Under the pieces are notes generated by a model. The model saw only the letters and a program-made list of their open reading frames with translations, did no database searches and had not been told where the DNA came from. DNA of 64,000 nt from JAISDD01 sp031553935 (GTDB lineage: Bacteria > Bacillota > Syntrophomonadia > Syntrophomonadales > Syntrophomonadaceae): assembly GCA_031553935.1 (NCBI GenBank), contig JAVBKS010000022.1, forward strand, positions 1 through 64,000, read 5' to 3'. Below are positions 34,298 through 43,612 of the stretch, one piece after another. Numbering within the stretch: position 1 is the first letter of the stretch; every line of letters begins with the position of its first letter. The position numbers were made by a program, and so were the translations under genes.

Positions 34298-36652
34298 TTA
34301 CACACCTGCAATTTTTGTCCAAGTTTCAATTTGAGCAGTATCCTCTTTGGTATACTCATGAGTGTTTGCTGCTTCCATAATATCAGCATAGGCCCAATGT
34401 GAATCCTGGAGGTCTGCGAATTGATGAATACCTTCAGTAATCAAACTTGATCTGTCAACTTTACGATCCAGCAAACGGTTAACAATAACTATAGTTTCAG
34501 CTCTAGTTATATTATTATCCGGCATAAATCTGGTGTCATTAGGATAACCAACAATCCAGCCTTGACCAACTGCTGCTAAGATATAATTAGCTGCCCAGAA
34601 GGAACTATCAAAATCGCTGAATTGGTTCTCCGGTAAGTTGGTTAAATCTAATCCGGCATATTTTGATGCCAGAACAGTAAGTTCGGCTCTGGTAATAAAT
34701 TTGTCCGGCATGAATGTTCCGTCACTGTAGCCAGTTATTACTCCTCTATTCACTAGATTAGTAACAGCTTGAGCATACCAGGCATTGACATCGACATCAG
34801 AGAATAAGCCCGCTTGTGCAGGTGCAGCATTTGTTCTGTCGCTGGTATTGAAGAATATCATAGCTGCCTCAGCCCTGGTGATATTGGCATCCGGTTCAAC
34901 TCTGTTGCCGTCACGACCGCTTATATAGCGGATATGCTCAGTACCTGCTAATGGTAGTCTAGTCATTTCTACACTAACATCTACTGTTGTAGCATCAACG
35001 GTGAAATTAGCAATTGCGTCGGTATATCCTGTCATGGTTACAGTAGCATCGTAGCTCGAATTACGGGTTAAACCTGATATTGTAGCAATTCCTGATGCAT
35101 CAGTGGTTGCTGTACGGGTATCAACACTTACTGTAGCACCATTAATCGGAGTTTGGTCAGCAGCATCAACTACAGTAAATCTAGCGGCATAAGAGGTACT
35201 ACTGCCTCCGCCACCACCGCCGGTGCCGGTTCTGACAGTCAGGCGAACACTATATGACTCATTTGCTGCCGGCATGGTAAAATCAGCTGCAGCATTATTA
35301 TATCCGGATGCACTAACAGAATATCGATGAGGACCAGCTGTGATTTTTACTGTTGCGTTTCCAAGGGCATCAGTTAAAACAGCTGCTCCAGAATCAACAG
35401 AAACGCTCGCTTGGTTTATTGGCAAGCCAGTTGCATCCGCTACAACATTAAATGTTGCATCATAGGTAGGCGCAACTCCTGTAACTTCAATTTTGAATTT
35501 ATACAGCCAAGGCTCATTTGCAGGATTAGCTGTAGGTGTCCGTTCAAAGCGATTTAGAGTAATAACAGCTGTACCAGCCTTCAGAGGAACTAGCTTTCCA
35601 TTAACAACATTAACAACCGATGGATCAGAACTTTCCCAAGTAGCAAATTTTCTGTTTGCCAACAATTGTGCGAAATCCGGGTCAAGTGCAGCAATAGAAG
35701 AACTGGCAGTGCTGATTCTAGCCTCAATATCAACAATGCTTATGCCGCCTAATAGAACACCAATGTCCAAAGGACTATTTATTCTTGTATTGGGCACATT
35801 TAGAGTTCCGCTAATAAAATTATTATCAATTGCTTGCTTAGTAATATTCAGTCCATCAGCGCCAGCCAGTTCAATTTCGGAACGCAAAAATATCAACATA
35901 GCAGCAATTTGAGCATCTCCAGAAGAATCTATAAGCTTGGCAAACTTCTCCCCTTCGCCGGTCAAGAAGTCTTTTTTATCCCAGCCTAAATCCTCTAACA
36001 CCTTTTTGAAATCTGCATCTTTATTCTCGGTTGCAGTTAGTGCAATTTGCACAATGCCCGGTAGAGCTTTAACTATTTCATTATTTGTGCCGCCAATAAG
36101 TGGCAGAAGCGCTTCAACATCTTCTATTCTTTTCATCATCTCTGGTACAGTTGATAAAAAGATATTCTTAATTTCATTAGGCAACTCAGTCTGCATCATC
36201 TGAGCAATAACCCAAAGTTCTTCTGGGGTTATGGGAGCCATCATGTTACCAAAAAACAATTTATTGTCATCATAGTAACTTTGCATAGCAGCTCTCTTGC
36301 CGACTGCGCTATAAATCTCATCAAACTCCAATACTAACTTAGTAAGAGAATTTTTGATCTCTTGCTGAGTAAGGTGAGTTTTCGTTGCTGCTTCAGTCGT
36401 AGCTAATGCTGTGGCAATAGCATCAATATCATTTGCATCTAAAGAAGCCCAAGCCGCAAAAGCGTCATCAAACGCCTGTTTGTTATCATCATCTGCATAT
36501 GCTTTCATAGAGTTCAATTTTGCAATTATCAAGTCACTGGTTCCTGCTGCCTGCGCATTCCCACTCATTAACGGTGATAACACAAAACTAACCATTACTG
36601 CTAATAAAAGCACCCAAGTTAAAAATTTGTTTTTATGTAGTGCCATTTGCAT
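34298..36652 (-). CDS. Large S-layer-homology protein with BIG_2-like and carboxypeptidase-regulatory-like domains
   Basis: A 784-residue exported protein. The signal peptide covers about 1-35 (FVLSPLMSGNAQAAG). A helical region runs to about 255, then a BIG_2-like segment (WESSDPSVVNVVNGKLVPL, then AGTAVITL), then two carboxypeptidase-regulatory-like repeats (LPINQASVSVDSGAAVLTDA and TPINGATVSVDTRTATTDAS) joined by a TGTGGGGGGSSTS linker. Three SLH repeats end the protein (TRAEAAMIFF, FMPDKFITRAELTVLASKYA, FMPDNNITRAETIVIVNRLL). It is probably a major S-layer or surface protein. ATG 36652 follows AGGAG. Confidence 0.88.
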   Translation of the reverse strand: MQMALHKNKFLTWVLLLAVMVSFVLSPLMSGNAQAAGTSDLIIAKLNSMKAYADDDNKQAFDDAFAAWASLDANDIDAIATALATTEAATKTHLTQQEIKNSLTKLVLEFDEIYSAVGKRAAMQSYYDDNKLFFGNMMAPITPEELWVIAQMMQTELPNEIKNIFLSTVPEMMKRIEDVEALLPLIGGTNNEIVKALPGIVQIALTATENKDADFKKVLEDLGWDKKDFLTGEGEKFAKLIDSSGDAQIAAMLIFLRSEIELAGADGLNITKQAIDNNFISGTLNVPNTRINSPLDIGVLLGGISIVDIEARISTASSSIAALDPDFAQLLANRKFATWESSDPSVVNVVNGKLVPLKAGTAVITLNRFERTPTANPANEPWLYKFKIEVTGVAPTYDATFNVVADATGLPINQASVSVDSGAAVLTDALGNATVKITAGPHRYSVSASGYNNAAADFTMPAANESYSVRLTVRTGTGGGGGGSSTSYAARFTVVDAADQTPINGATVSVDTRTATTDASGIATISGLTRNSSYDATVTMTGYTDAIANFTVDATTVDVSVEMTRLPLAGTEHIRYISGRDGNRVEPDANITRAEAAMIFFNTSDRTNAAPAQAGLFSDVDVNAWYAQAVTNLVNRGVITGYSDGTFMPDKFITRAELTVLASKYAGLDLTNLPENQFSDFDSSFWAANYILAAVGQGWIVGYPNDTRFMPDNNITRAETIVIVNRLLDRKVDRSSLITEGIHQFADLQDSHWAYADIMEAANTHEYTKEDTAQIETWTKIAGV

Positions 36653-37093
36653 ACAAATCTCTCCTCTCCATTATGTTAATCTCTTAAGTTTACGATAATA
36701 CTAACAGCTAATAAGTGTTTCATTAAGATAAACTACTCACTTCCCTTCGTTAATAGCTTCGAGAAAACCAATTACCACAATGCCATAAATTACTAATAGC
36801 AGTGATGCCACTGCAAACATTTTCCCAATTAGCTATATTCTTCTTTATAGTGCAATATTCCTGCCTACAAAAACGAGAAAATCGTATTTTTTTGAAGAAA
36901 TTACTGCCATAAACTCTGAATATTAGCATTCAACCATAACAAAATATTGTTATTCTATGAGATTAATCCTCAATATTTTGACATTTATTGAATTGTTGGC
37001 TAATTGATCACGATTTAATTATAAGACCACTTAATCATTTAAACAACCACATTGTTCTAAGTCTTTGGTCCTAAATTGTTTCAGCTGTCATAA
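36653..37093. other. Intergenic region upstream of the SLH gene
   Basis: About 440 bases without a credible open frame. It should hold the promoter and leader of the large SLH gene and the 3' end of the LCP transcript. I saw no clear -35/-10 pair or riboswitch. A long leader is common for S-layer genes, but I cannot show one here. Confidence 0.4.
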
Positions 37094-38287
37094 TTAGACT
37101 CTTATGTCGCGCAGATCACCCTCTGGCATTTCCGGGGAATCAGGGGTTTGTTTTTTATCATCGCTCTCAATTTCGGGCTGGATTGATTGTGTTTTCTTAT
37201 CAGTGCTGTTCTCATTATTCTGCTCGCTATTATTATCTTGCTGTTCAATCAATTCTTTTATATCTTGGGGAATCCCACTTTGATTTCCATCAGTTCGCAT
37301 TTCTGAACCCTCACTGGAATTATTATCGGCATCCACTGCTGGTTCTTGCTTCACGGCAACCGGTAATTTACTGGTCCATTGCGGAGGGTCGTGTATAACA
37401 TCAAATCTTTTATCTGCCATTAGATCGTCGATAATTCCCGAAGCAATGTTTTTATCAGCTTCCCAATAGCTGCCCCCATCTGTAGCCGTAAAAGAATATC
37501 CTGGCAAAGTCTGAGTAACAATTGAATTAGTATTAAAATCCTTGCCAATAGAAGCTAAATAAACTAACTCTGTTAAAGGGATATTGGAGTGGATATTTTC
37601 AGTTATTTGAGGAATTAATTCCGGCAGCTTCAAAATGGTTTTGCTTTGCAAAGCTTGTTCGATGATAGCGTTAATGAATTTTGCCTGTCTCTGAGTTCTG
37701 CCGATATCTGCGGTGGGGCCACCTCTATAGCGCATGTAGTTTAATGCGTTATAGCCACTCAAATGCTGCATGCCTTTAGGAATATTAATATTTAGCTCCG
37801 GATAATCCGGGTCATAATGTGTCATATGCGTTTCAACTTCGATGTCAACACCCCCCAGGGTATCGATGATTTCGCTAAAACCTCTGAAATTGGTAATAAC
37901 ATAGTAATCCACAGTAGTTCCAAGCAGTTTTCCTACGGCTTTACATGCACTTTCCGGTCCTTCCAGCAGATTAATACTATTGATCTTTTCATTCCTGGTT
38001 GCGCTAACTGCTATGCGCGTGTCTCTTGGGATCCAAACTAAGGCAGCTTTTTTCTTGCCGGTATCTATGCTCGCCAAAACCATAGTATCACTGCGCGAGT
38101 TTTCTTTCGCCGACCTAGCATCAATTCCCATTAAGAGAATATTCAGCTGCCGGCCTTTGGCAATTTTCGTTTTAATGTCTTCATTTCTTTCCAATACATT
38201 ACCCAAAACGGCACCGCTAATAAAGGCGATAAAAAAAACCACTAAAAATAGGGCAATGTTCTTCTGGTAATTCGATAGAAATTTCAT
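37094..38287 (-). CDS. LytR-CpsA-Psr (LCP) family cell-wall polymer ligase
   Basis: A 397-residue membrane-anchored LCP protein that transfers lipid-linked anionic polymers to peptidoglycan. One N-terminal membrane segment is followed by the LCP domain: LLMGIDARSAKENSRSDTMV, ALVWIPRDTRI, YMRYRGGPTADIGRTQRQ. The final ~110 residues are an acidic, Asn/Gln-rich low-complexity tail. The frame opens at 38353, but ATG 38287 follows GGGAG. Close to the polysaccharide operon, it probably anchors that polymer to the wall. Confidence 0.9.
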   Translation of the reverse strand: MKFLSNYQKNIALFLVVFFIAFISGAVLGNVLERNEDIKTKIAKGRQLNILLMGIDARSAKENSRSDTMVLASIDTGKKKAALVWIPRDTRIAVSATRNEKINSINLLEGPESACKAVGKLLGTTVDYYVITNFRGFSEIIDTLGGVDIEVETHMTHYDPDYPELNINIPKGMQHLSGYNALNYMRYRGGPTADIGRTQRQAKFINAIIEQALQSKTILKLPELIPQITENIHSNIPLTELVYLASIGKDFNTNSIVTQTLPGYSFTATDGGSYWEADKNIASGIIDDLMADKRFDVIHDPPQWTSKLPVAVKQEPAVDADNNSSEGSEMRTDGNQSGIPQDIKELIEQQDNNSEQNNENSTDKKTQSIQPEIESDDKKQTPDSPEMPEGDLRDIRV

Positions 38288-38364
38288 TTGTATGTACTCC
38301 CAAAAGGTTATTTGAAATAATAAGGCAATATTATTAAACACTGCGACTGGCAATAGCAGACTAT

Positions 38365-38385
38365 AAAAACACTATACCTGTTTTT
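38365..38385 (-). terminator. Possible terminator after hflX
   Basis: On the minus strand AAAAACA pairs with TGTTTTT around a 7-base loop, between hflX and the LCP gene. The stem is AT-only, so the call is weak. Confidence 0.25.
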
Positions 38386-38459
38386 AGCATAAGTCAAGAC
38401 ATGACAAATTAAGCAAGCAAACGAAAGCGATTCCTATATATTATACTCACAGCTAAGAG

Positions 38460-39581
38460 CTAAGCTTGCATGAATTTTTCAAATTTGTGTTCTGCTATCA
38501 ATTGTAATAGATCCTCAATGCCCCTATTATCTTTAGCCGAAATGAAGACCTCGTTTTGCGACAAACAATCAATATCATCTTCAATCAGATCCACTTTATT
38601 AAAAACATTAATGATCTTTTCTTTATCCGCACCTAAATCTCGAAGGTACTCCTCTACTGTAACCATTTTATTAAGATACAGTGGATCAGAAAAATCAATG
38701 ACATGTAGGATCAAGTCGGCATTAATCGCTTCTTCCAAAGTCGACCTGAAAGCCATAATCAGCGCAGGCGGCAGGTTTTGAATAAAGCCGACTGTGTCAC
38801 TCAAAAGGAATTCATACCCGGAATCAAGCCTTACCTTCCTAATCGAAGTTTCAAGGGTTTGGAATAATCTGTCATCAGCATCAACTTGCATTGTCCCGCT
38901 TTTATGTTTAGTCGAGCATATGGTATTAAATAACGTAGATTTGCCGGCATTTGTATAGCCGACCATAGAAACTAAGGGCAAACTGCTTTTGGTTCTTTTT
39001 TTGCTCTGTTGTGATCTTATACTGGCAGCTTTTTTCAGAGAAAACTTAATATCGATTATTCTTTTGCGCAGTCTCCGCCGATCCATTTCTAACTTCTGCT
39101 CACCAGCACCCCTTGTGCTTAGCCCGCTTCCAGAACCAATTCTACTCAGTCCCCGCCCGCTTCCGCTTAATCGAGGCAAATTGTATTCAAGTCTTGCTAA
39201 TTCTACTTGCAGTTTCCCTTCTTTCGAGAATGCCCGCTGGCGAAAAATATCTAAAATTAGCATCGTCCTATCAATTAAAGGCAAATCCAGTTCTTTCTCC
39301 AAGTTGCGAATCTGTGCCGGGCTTAATTCGTGCGCAAAAATTAAAACATCCGGGTTTAAGTGTTCTACCAGCCCCTTTAATTCTTCAAGTTTGCCTTTGC
39401 CGATATATGTTGAGCCACTTAGGCTGTTGCGGTTTTGTTGAACAGAGGCGACAACATTTCTACCTGATGCATTTACTAGCTGCTCTAGCTCTGCAAAATA
39501 AGATTCTGCATCATATTCCGAATTAGGACTATTGATTCCAACAATAATTGCTTTTTCCTCGGTTTTTTTGTACTTTTCCAT
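38460..39581 (-). CDS. hflX: Ribosome-associated GTPase HflX
   Basis: A 373-residue GTPase of the HflX family, which binds the 50S subunit and can split stalled ribosomes. The N-terminal HflX domain (STYIGKGKLEELK, then LSPAQIRNLEKELDLPLIDR) is followed by the glycine-rich linker RLSGSGRGLSRIGSGSGLST and the G domain: GYTNAGKSTLFN (G1), DTVGF (G3), NKVD (G4), and a C-terminal SAKD (G5). ATG 39581 has GGAAGG upstream. It lies between the LCP and endonuclease Q-like genes. Confidence 0.95.
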   Translation of the reverse strand: MEKYKKTEEKAIIVGINSPNSEYDAESYFAELEQLVNASGRNVVASVQQNRNSLSGSTYIGKGKLEELKGLVEHLNPDVLIFAHELSPAQIRNLEKELDLPLIDRTMLILDIFRQRAFSKEGKLQVELARLEYNLPRLSGSGRGLSRIGSGSGLSTRGAGEQKLEMDRRRLRKRIIDIKFSLKKAASIRSQQSKKRTKSSLPLVSMVGYTNAGKSTLFNTICSTKHKSGTMQVDADDRLFQTLETSIRKVRLDSGYEFLLSDTVGFIQNLPPALIMAFRSTLEEAINADLILHVIDFSDPLYLNKMVTVEEYLRDLGADKEKIINVFNKVDLIEDDIDCLSQNEVFISAKDNRGIEDLLQLIAEHKFEKFMQA

Positions 39582-39603
39582 AAATACCTTCCATCTAAAA
39601 TAA

Positions 39604-40773
39604 TTAATTATTGAATACTACTTTACCATATAATCCACCGCCACCAGGCTTGATATCGAAATCTCCGCTGCGAATTCTCATAATCGCGTTAGACTTTTCC
39701 TCCCCAATCACTTTCCTCAGCTCTTCTGCGGCGACATTTTCCATAATCTCGATCTCATTAGAAAATTTTTTCCGTAGTTTAGCCACAGTCTTGATCCCGA
39801 ATCCAGGCAAACTCAACAAGGGAATCCGGTAGAGGTATTGCGCTCTATTAATAGGATGGTGTGCTTGCTCTCGATCGGCAATAGCTGCAATTCTCTGGCA
39901 AACTCCCTTAACAACTCCGCTCGTATTACAAGCAGGGCATACTGAATCAGATAATGATTTTTCGAAATTACTGTGGCAGCTAGGGCAGTAATTATTATAG
40001 TATTTACCTAGTCGCGGGTCGATTCCATAATTGTTTATTACCCGGCGTCCGTCAGTGTTCTCTAACGCCATTTTTACTTCTTTAAAGCTTAATTCCTTTA
40101 GGCGAAGCGCATTATATTCACGACCAATATTAGGTCCCGAGTGAGCGTCGGAATTGCTTATAAATGTCAAATTACGAAGTTCGCTAATATGATCAGCCAT
40201 TTCAGTGTCCGCACTTAATCCCAGTTCAATCGCCTTAATATATGCAAAAGTTCTGCCCAGAGATACGCTGAGTTTGTCGCTCCAGCTGCCATAAATGCCT
40301 TTATATGGAGTAAACACATGTGCTGGACATATTATTCCGTCAATTAAGTAACTTAAATTGATCAATTCTGTTATGGTTGCATTCGTGCTCTGAGTAGATA
40401 AAACGGTATTTTTAACTCTTCCCTTTAAGAACTTGCGCATTTTTTCCAGAGCATTTATCGTAGGGACATAAATGATTAAATGAACGCCTTCCTTGCTTTC
40501 AATCTCACTGCCTAAAAGAACACATAAACCCTTCGAGGTTATTATGCCACCATTGGGGTGTTCATACACTTCATTATTAATCAGCATCTCACATAGCTCA
40601 GAAAACACCGGATCACTGCCGCAATCGACAATGCCGACGATAGCAAGACCCTTTATGATTGCAAAATCATCGATAATACTGCGCAAGGTGAGTTTGGTTG
40701 ATGCTGTGATTTTGACTCTTTTGCCTTGCGCCGAACCAATGTGGATATGCAGATCAGCGTAAACTCTTCTCAT
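39604..40773 (-). CDS. PHP-domain endonuclease Q-like protein
   Basis: A 389-residue protein. The N-terminal PHP domain has YADLHIHIGSAQGKRV, then GSEIESKEGVHL and SNSDAHSGPNIGREYN. A four-cysteine zinc finger (CPSCHSNFEKSLSDSVCPAC) follows, then a helix-hairpin-helix-like LLSLPGFGIKTVAKLR and the GGGGLYGKV tail. This matches the EndoQ/TIGR00375 group, whose archaeal member cuts DNA 5' to deaminated bases. The frame opens at 40863, but the conserved N-terminus begins at ATG 40773, overlapping the nudF stop by 20 bases. Confidence 0.85.
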   Translation of the reverse strand: MRRVYADLHIHIGSAQGKRVKITASTKLTLRSIIDDFAIIKGLAIVGIVDCGSDPVFSELCEMLINNEVYEHPNGGIITSKGLCVLLGSEIESKEGVHLIIYVPTINALEKMRKFLKGRVKNTVLSTQSTNATITELINLSYLIDGIICPAHVFTPYKGIYGSWSDKLSVSLGRTFAYIKAIELGLSADTEMADHISELRNLTFISNSDAHSGPNIGREYNALRLKELSFKEVKMALENTDGRRVINNYGIDPRLGKYYNNYCPSCHSNFEKSLSDSVCPACNTSGVVKGVCQRIAAIADREQAHHPINRAQYLYRIPLLSLPGFGIKTVAKLRKKFSNEIEIMENVAAEELRKVIGEEKSNAIMRIRSGDFDIKPGGGGLYGKVVFNN

Positions 40774-41311
40774 TCTTGCCGTATCGCTGCTGAAAGGCAT
40801 ACTGGATGCCGATGATACTCTTACCATCACATATTTCCCCATTTCGAACTTTTTCAAAGGCAATAGTTAAAGGCATAGTTATAACTTCTAAGAACTCATC
40901 ATTATCTAGTTTAGCTTTACCAGGCACAAGTTCTTTAGCTAGAAAAATGACCAGTTTCTCATCACAAAAACCCGGGGCACTATAATAAGTAAATATTTCT
41001 TCCCAGGTTCCACCAATAAGACCCGTTTCCTCCTCTAATTCTCTTTGTGCTGCTATAATACTACTTTCGCCAGGATCGATTCCCCCCGCCGGGATTTCGA
41101 CCAATGTTTTCTTAACCGCCTGACGGAATTGTTTTACCAAAATAATATTTTCTTCCTGATCGATTGCCACTATAGCTACTGCACCTTGGTGCTCAACAAT
41201 TTCCCTTTGGCTTTGTTTGCCATCAGGCAACAAAACCGTATCGACTCTTAGATTAATAATTCTGCCGGAAAATATTTTTTCTGTACTAGTTGTTATTTCT
41301 TCAAGTCTCAT
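40754..41311 (-). CDS. nudF: NUDIX hydrolase, ADP-ribose pyrophosphatase type
   Basis: A 185-residue NUDIX enzyme hydrolysing ADP-ribose or a similar nucleoside diphosphate-X. The Nudix box is GGIDPGESSIIAAQRELEEE, continuing TGLIGG, with the REx2EE core. The N-terminus (FSGRIINLRVDTVLLPDGKQ) and YYSAPGFCDEKLVIFLA match the NudF/YqkG group, which in Bacillus also lies near spo0A. ATG 41311 has AAGGAG upstream. Confidence 0.9.
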   Translation of the reverse strand: MRLEEITTSTEKIFSGRIINLRVDTVLLPDGKQSQREIVEHQGAVAIVAIDQEENIILVKQFRQAVKKTLVEIPAGGIDPGESSIIAAQRELEEETGLIGGTWEEIFTYYSAPGFCDEKLVIFLAKELVPGKAKLDNDEFLEVITMPLTIAFEKVRNGEICDGKSIIGIQYAFQQRYGKNEKSLR

Positions 41312-41369
41312 AATAACTCCTTGGTATAATTTATTTCCATATGCATAAACTTACAGCAGAGGTGATAAT

Positions 41370-41495
41370 ATGAATTACGCAACAACTGAGAGTTCATTAA
41401 TAGTTATTGGCAGTATTAACAGCATAATTTCCTATTTGGATTCATTACCTTTACACATGACTTTGCTTGATTTTATTAAAGAAAACCTTCATTAA
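41370..41495 (+). CDS. Small 41-codon open frame with a strong ribosome binding site
   Basis: ATG at 41370 is preceded by AGAGGTGATAAT, a near-perfect ribosome binding site, and the frame runs 41 codons to TAA at 41493-41495. The product begins MNYATTESSLIVIGSI and ends LLDFIKENLH; it is acidic-hydrophobic, with no recognised family. It sits alone on the plus strand between the nudF start and the end of the convergent PepT-like gene. The ribosome binding site is the main evidence; conservation would decide. Confidence 0.5.
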   Translation: MNYATTESSLIVIGSINSIISYLDSLPLHMTLLDFIKENLH

Positions 41496-41502
41496 TCGAA
41501 AA

Positions 41503-42624
41503 CTAATGGTTCAGTTCGTATCTCATAAGCGAAACCACTATACGGGTCGTATCAATCAAACTCTTCAAGGAAATTGACTCTTTAGTCGTGTGAACTTCAT
41601 TCATACCAACTCCAAGGTTAAGGCAAGGTATCCCTTTAGCATTAATAATGCTGGCATCACTTCCTCCTCCAGTTCCGATGAGAAAAGGCTCAATATCGAG
41701 CGACCTTATAGTTTCGACACAATGCTTGACAATTTCTGATTCCGGGCTTAATTCTATTTCCGGGTACAGCTGCTCAACTTTTACATCTGGAACTGCTCCT
41801 TTAAGTCTCACTGCATCAATAAAACTATTCGTTAGTTCAGTTGTTAAAGCAGCAAGCTCTTTGCCGGATAGGCTTCGCGCTTCACCAATCATCAAGCAAG
41901 AATCCGCCACTATATTCCTAGCTACCCCACCACGAATCATCCCAATATTACAAGTTGTCTGTTCGTTTATCCTGCCATTGGGCATATTTGCCAGAGCGTG
42001 GGCAGCTACTGTTATGGCATTAATTCCGGCTTCTGGATTGATCCCGGCATGTGCAGCTACTCCCTTTACTAAAAATTCAAAAGAATTAATTGCTGGTGAT
42101 TTAACAACGATAGCACCCGGCTTATCGCCGGCATCCAACACATATCCCCATTTAGCTTGTGTTTTGTTAAAGTCAAAAGCTCTAATCCCTAATAACCCCT
42201 GTTCTTCACATACTGTAAACAAGAATTCTAATGGGGGGTGTGGAATCTTATGCTCTCGAATATAATTATATGCTTCCAATAGCGCTGCAATTCCGGCTTT
42301 ATCATCTCCTCCTAAGATGGTGTCACCGCGGCTTACAAAATTCCCATTTTCATTTAAACAAGCCTTAATCCTCTCACCTGGCTGCACTGTATCCATATGA
42401 GCAGAAAATAAGCGAGTCGGCCCCGGGATTGTTCCGGAAATCCTTACATGCAAATTCCCCGTTGTGCCACCGATTATTTCTCCAGCATTATCAACGCTAA
42501 ACTCTTGATTAATCGAGCAAAAATAATCGCAGAGGAAATCACAAATCAAGTTTTCCTGTTTCGAAGGCGAATCTATTTCCACTAGCTTAACAAACAAGTC
42601 ATGAATTCGTTTCTTATCAATCAT
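41503..42624 (-). CDS. M20-family metallopeptidase, PepT-like
   Basis: A 373-residue zinc aminopeptidase-type protein. The first metal motif is LFSAHMDTVQPG, the bridging aspartate lies in ILGGDDKAGIAALLEA, and the catalytic glutamates in TVCEEQGLLG. The insert dimerisation domain includes HAGINPEAGINAI, and a final metal histidine is in MNEVHTTKE. It fits the PepT-like (TIGR01883) group common in Firmicutes. ATG 42624 follows AGGATGAATAA. Substrate is probably a small peptide. Confidence 0.88.
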   Translation of the reverse strand: MIDKKRIHDLFVKLVEIDSPSKQENLICDFLCDYFCSINQEFSVDNAGEIIGGTTGNLHVRISGTIPGPTRLFSAHMDTVQPGERIKACLNENGNFVSRGDTILGGDDKAGIAALLEAYNYIREHKIPHPPLEFLFTVCEEQGLLGIRAFDFNKTQAKWGYVLDAGDKPGAIVVKSPAINSFEFLVKGVAAHAGINPEAGINAITVAAHALANMPNGRINEQTTCNIGMIRGGVARNIVADSCLMIGEARSLSGKELAALTTELTNSFIDAVRLKGAVPDVKVEQLYPEIELSPESEIVKHCVETIRSLDIEPFLIGTGGGSDASIINAKGIPCLNLGVGMNEVHTTKESISLKSLIDTTRIVVSLMRYELNH

Positions 42625-42695
42625 TTATTCATCCTATCTTCTCATACTGTATCTTATAATAACCCCATGATTTCAATATAACAATAATAGCAAAA

Positions 42696-42732
42696 ACTAA
42701 TGCCAAAACAATCTTGCTGTCAAGGCATTAGT
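42696..42732 (-). terminator. Rho-independent-type terminator of spo0A
   Basis: On the minus strand ACTAATGCC and GGCATTAGT form a 9-bp perfect stem with a 19-base loop, and the second arm runs into TTTTTG. It lies about 70 bases after the spo0A stop. Confidence 0.6.
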
Positions 42733-42802
42733 TTAATATTCTCTAACTTATGAATTCGCTCTAGCAGCTACTCAGGCCCCTTCAGGTATCCTAATTTGAC
42801 CT

Positions 42803-43612
42803 TCAGCTGACTTTACTTTCAAGTCTTAACCTATCGGCTATAATCGCAATGAACTCCGAATTAGTCGGCTTTCCTTTATCTAGATTAACAGTATAACCAA
42901 AGAAACGATTTATTCTGTCAAGGTCGCCGCGATCCCAAGCAAGTTCAATAGCATGCCTAATAGCTCTTTCTACTCGACTAGGGGTAGTATCATATTTCAA
43001 AGCAATAGTGGGGTATAATTCTTTTGTTACAGCACCTAAAAAATTAATTTCTTCAACTACCAGCATAATAGCATCACGCAGATACTGATATCCCTTTACA
43101 TGAGCCGGAACTCCAACTTCATGAATGACCCTGGTAACTTCCATTTCTAGATTCTTGGGGTTCGGTTGGATAACTAATGTAGAAGTGCTTGCTCCTGTTC
43201 TATATTCCTGATTAGTTTTAATATTTCTGGATATCTGTCTGGCTCTTTCTGCTAATAGCCTGAGATTAAATGGTTTTAAAATATAATAGTCCGCTCCTAA
43301 TTCAACTGCCTTAAGAGTAATACTTTCTTGTCCGAATGCGGTTAATATAATCACTTTTGGGCGTTCCTCAGCAGCATATTCATTAAGCTTCTCCAGAACT
43401 CCGATCCCATCCATATATGGCATGATTAAATCGAGAATAAGTATCTCGACTTGCTTTTTTTCTAGAACACTTATTGCATCCAGACCATTCGAACAGACAT
43501 CCACCACTTCAAAATCATTTTCGCTATCAAAAAAATCCCGGAGTATTCCGCAAAATTCTCGATTATCATCTGCAATTAGAATTTTTATTCTATCATGTTC
43601 ATTAAATATCAA
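42803..43612 (-). CDS. spo0A: Sporulation master regulator Spo0A
   Basis: A 269-residue response regulator. The receiver domain (about 10-130) has the acidic pair in ILIADDNREF, phospho-acceptor Asp in LDLIMPYMDG, and the KPFN lysine. The C-terminal DNA-binding domain contains DTTPSRVERAIRHAIELAWDRG, the recognition-helix region that is nearly invariant in Spo0A, and the end KPTNSEFIAIIADRLRLE. It has a TTG start at 43612 behind GGGGGG and no in-frame ATG. It decides entry into sporulation, so the host is very probably a spore former. Confidence 0.98.
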   Translation of the reverse strand: MIFNEHDRIKILIADDNREFCGILRDFFDSENDFEVVDVCSNGLDAISVLEKKQVEILILDLIMPYMDGIGVLEKLNEYAAEERPKVIILTAFGQESITLKAVELGADYYILKPFNLRLLAERARQISRNIKTNQEYRTGASTSTLVIQPNPKNLEMEVTRVIHEVGVPAHVKGYQYLRDAIMLVVEEINFLGAVTKELYPTIALKYDTTPSRVERAIRHAIELAWDRGDLDRINRFFGYTVNLDKGKPTNSEFIAIIADRLRLESKVS

